A stretch of DNA of 64,000 nucleotides from Eukaryota sp. TZLM1-RC (lineage: Eukaryota > Metamonada: BaSk clade), in assembly GCA_040285825.1 (NCBI GenBank), contig JAUPSS010000010.1:496001-560000 (forward strand). The letters are read 5' to 3'. Of the stretch, positions 61,970-64,000 are shown piece after piece (position 1 is the stretch's first letter; every line of letters begins with the position of its first letter). The notes under the pieces were generated by a model, which ran no database searches, was not told the DNA's origin, and worked only from the letters and a program-made list of their open reading frames with translations. Position numbers and translations under genes: made by a program.

Positions 61970-62894
61970 TTTAAGTTTCAATCAAATGTGGTTGATTTTT
62001 CCATTCACATTTGCTTTGTCAATTCGCAAATTCTATCACACTGTAGGTGCCTCAAAGTACTCCAGTCCTCCAGAAGTGCTTTAGAGAGTATGTATCAAAG
62101 ACTAAAATAAATCAATTTTACCTTTACTTTCACTATTACTGTTAGTACTAAATTTATTTTGATGAGAGATGAAGCTCAAATCATTTGTCATGATATGCAC
62201 TGAGCACAAAGTTAACCTAAAAAGCATGTTCTTTGTTTTCATTCAATTTAATAATTTTTTAACAAAGTGGACAATCTTAGTGGCAGTGGAATAGATTTGT
62301 CACAATTTGTTATGAATTTCATTTTTATAAATGGCTTCAAATAACCTTTCATTTATTATGAAATCAGCAGTAATGCCTCAGGTAGAGCACTGATTTTGTT
62401 TCATGTAGACTCTTTGTATTATCCTGATAACGATAGTGCCAACTTTTTGTCTGAATGTTTATTGGTTGATAAAGTGAGGTTCTGATGTACTGTTTTTGTC
62501 CAACCTCACTATGAGGGAGTTGCATTTTGATGTTTTGTTAAGATAAAGATTGTGAAGATTGTCAGCCTTGTATTTCCTTTACCCTTTTTCGTACTGATAT
62601 GTTTATTAATCTATAAATCTATCTAAAATTCAATGTCCTCTATACACACATCACAATTACACATTCTACTTCCAGCATGTTCTTTATATTCTACAGTATA
62701 ATTTGAATAATAATTTAATCTCTTTGTTATTTTTGTTTCATCAGCATTTGTCAGGTTCTAAAATGTTAATATAGCTTTGACGTGGTTATTTGTTATTAAT
62801 TAAAAACTTATTTGCCATTGAGTGATCGAAAAAAGTATCTATTCCATTTTCATACATCAATCCTGAAAATTTTTCATAAAGAAAAAATGATTGA
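61970..62894. other. Intergenic with weak retroelement tail remnants
   Basis: 3' flank of GDPD copy 2 (first ~60 bp shared with copy 1). Weak traces: 62500-62560 (+) resembles the family-N tail (HYEGVAF), and 62625-62690 (-) resembles the family-P C-terminus (CNCDVCIEDIEF). Otherwise nothing recognised. Confidence 0.4.
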
Positions 62895-62904
62895 GCTTAG
62901 TGTT
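62895..62904 (+). repeat. Target-site duplication, left (GCTTAGTGTT)
   Basis: Ten bases (eleven counting a preceding A) identical to 63876-63885. Confidence 0.88.
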
Positions 62905-63875
62905 TTGCTCTCCTTACCACTGACTTTTGCAAAATTGCAGAAAAAAATCTTGAAAGTTTTAGAAAACTTGGATTATATGGTACGTCTTAGCTTGGCTAAA
63001 GAAAAAAATCCCGTTTTTGCAAACTTTTTGATTGATCTTGAAGACAGTTGCTCAAGTTGCCTAATCTCGCAAATTCCCAACATTTATGGCCTTCTACTGA
63101 ATGATCACCAATGGACCACTGCAATGAGAATGAGATGTTTTCTATGGCCTTGTTCTTTACCAAATGATTTAATTTGTCGCTGCAAGAGTGTTGTTACGCT
63201 TTCCCATATTTTAAACTGTAAGTATTTTATAACTTATCGCTCAATTGTTCATGACTCAGTTCGTGATCAATTATATGCCATGTGCAAAAGTTTCAATATA
63301 GAGGCATTTATTGAGCCATTAGTACGTAAGCTGTCTTCAGATCAAACTGATGATTCCTTTGGTAAAAGAAGGGCAGATCTAGTAGCTCCAGGGATCGATG
63401 GTGTTCTCAATGTTGTAGATGTTGTCTCAGTTGATGTTTGCAAAAATTCTGCTGCTCGTTTAGTGTATTCCGCTGATTCGCCGTTATCTAACGCCGAAAA
63501 AAAGAAGATAAAAAAATATGAAGAACCTTTGGCACAGTTAGGTAGAGTGGAACATGTGAAAAATCAGTTTGTGCCGTTTGCAATTTCTCTTTTTGGCAAT
63601 ATTGGACCTTCAGGGTTGCACTTTTTTGAAAATTTCAAAAAAGTGTTACTAAATAGGTCTAGTAAAACAATGAATTCCACTTTCTGGTTAAATAGAATTG
63701 TTTTTTGCATTTTCAAGTCTATTCCAACAATGATATCAAAGGCACTTTTAGCTATTGGTGTAGAATATGAACGTAATGCTGTGAGTAGGTTTAGTAATAG
63801 TGACGCTTGTTTGGAGGATATTGAATTCTAGATAGATTTTTTTTCTATCTCAATAAATATTCCAGTTAAAAAAAA
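62905..63875 (+). mobile_element. Family-H non-LTR retrotransposon V, 5'-truncated, with 10-bp TSD
   Basis: A 971-bp insertion starting at the linker (LPLTFAKLQKKILKVLENLDY) and intact to its stop at 63829-63831: finger CRCKSVVTLSHILNC, endonuclease core KRRADLVAPGIDGVLNVVDVV (R-x-D-X13-D), VPFAISLFGNIGPSGLHFFENF and the C-terminus ACLEDIEF. The start codon of the 339-residue frame (62812) lies in flanking DNA and is not native. Nearly identical to 20094-21067 but with the 3' frameshift absent, so both come from a recently active source. Confidence 0.9.
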
Positions 63876-63885
63876 GCTTAGTGTT
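63876..63885 (+). repeat. Target-site duplication, right (GCTTAGTGTT)
   Basis: Directly follows the A-run of the family-H copy. Confidence 0.88.
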
Positions 63886-64000
63886 GTTGTTGAAAAAAGC
63901 TCTTGGTTTTTAATTATCCTGACCTATTCTGATACATTAACTATACAACAGACTTAAAATTGGAAACCTTTCTATATTGCCTGAAGGCATATCTGCTGTA

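Noticed and set aside
62812-62904. N-terminal 31 residues of the 339-residue frame at the right edge
   Set aside because: These bases include the left TSD and unrelated flank; the element begins at 62905, so the frame start is accidental.

Overview
This is an AT-rich nuclear window from a microbial eukaryote. All three standard stop codons are used by conserved genes, so the code looks standard. Conserved genes are intron-poor, and the introns that restore conserved reading frames are only 25-31 nt long (GTATG, GTTTG or GTAAG at the 5' end, AG at the 3' end). Tiny introns plus a dense load of non-LTR elements fit a protist, and a metamonad such as a parabasalid or oxymonad is one possibility, but I cannot place the species from the sequence alone.

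Host genes: an importin-9-like karyopherin (1-2388, -, runs off the left edge), a probable GT8-type glycosyltransferase with a long disordered N-terminus (6679-8889, -), two related glycerophosphodiesterase-family membrane proteins (9273-10190, -; 61121-61969, +), a Cdc20/Cdh1 WD40 protein (16213-17418, -), the ribosome-biogenesis factor BRX1 (22407-23326, -) divergent from a sedlin/TRAPPC2 gene (23672-24113, +), a membrane-anchored metallophosphoesterase (26577-27500, +), an SLC38-like amino-acid transporter (28770-30075, +) and a PCID2/Thp1-like PCI protein (31683-32882, +). They are unrelated housekeeping functions, not an operon or pathway cluster.

The rest is mostly retrotransposon. At least seven subfamilies of one non-LTR lineage are present: an N-terminal CCHC knuckle, a reverse transcriptase with F/YMDD, and a C-terminal restriction-like endonuclease (a C-x-C..H..C finger, then R-x-D-X13-D). 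I call them N, K, E, O, H, P and Q after representative copies. Most copies are 5'-truncated, A-tailed and flanked by 8-12 bp target-site duplications. Between 33.7 and 61.1 kb they are nested in each other. One nearly full-length O copy (39.8-50.5 kb) was split by a young 7,332-bp Ty3/gypsy element with 171-bp LTRs (40224-47555). Next to it lies a six-unit tandem array (51.1-59.4 kb) of Q-family C-terminal halves. Units 2-6 of the array each carry an inverted 5' reverse-transcriptase piece, as expected from twin priming. Four of the six units share a 68-bp antisense micro-insertion of the H family with its own 10-bp duplication.

No rRNA or tRNA genes, CRISPR arrays or replication origins were recognised. 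Exact ends of decayed fragments are approximate.
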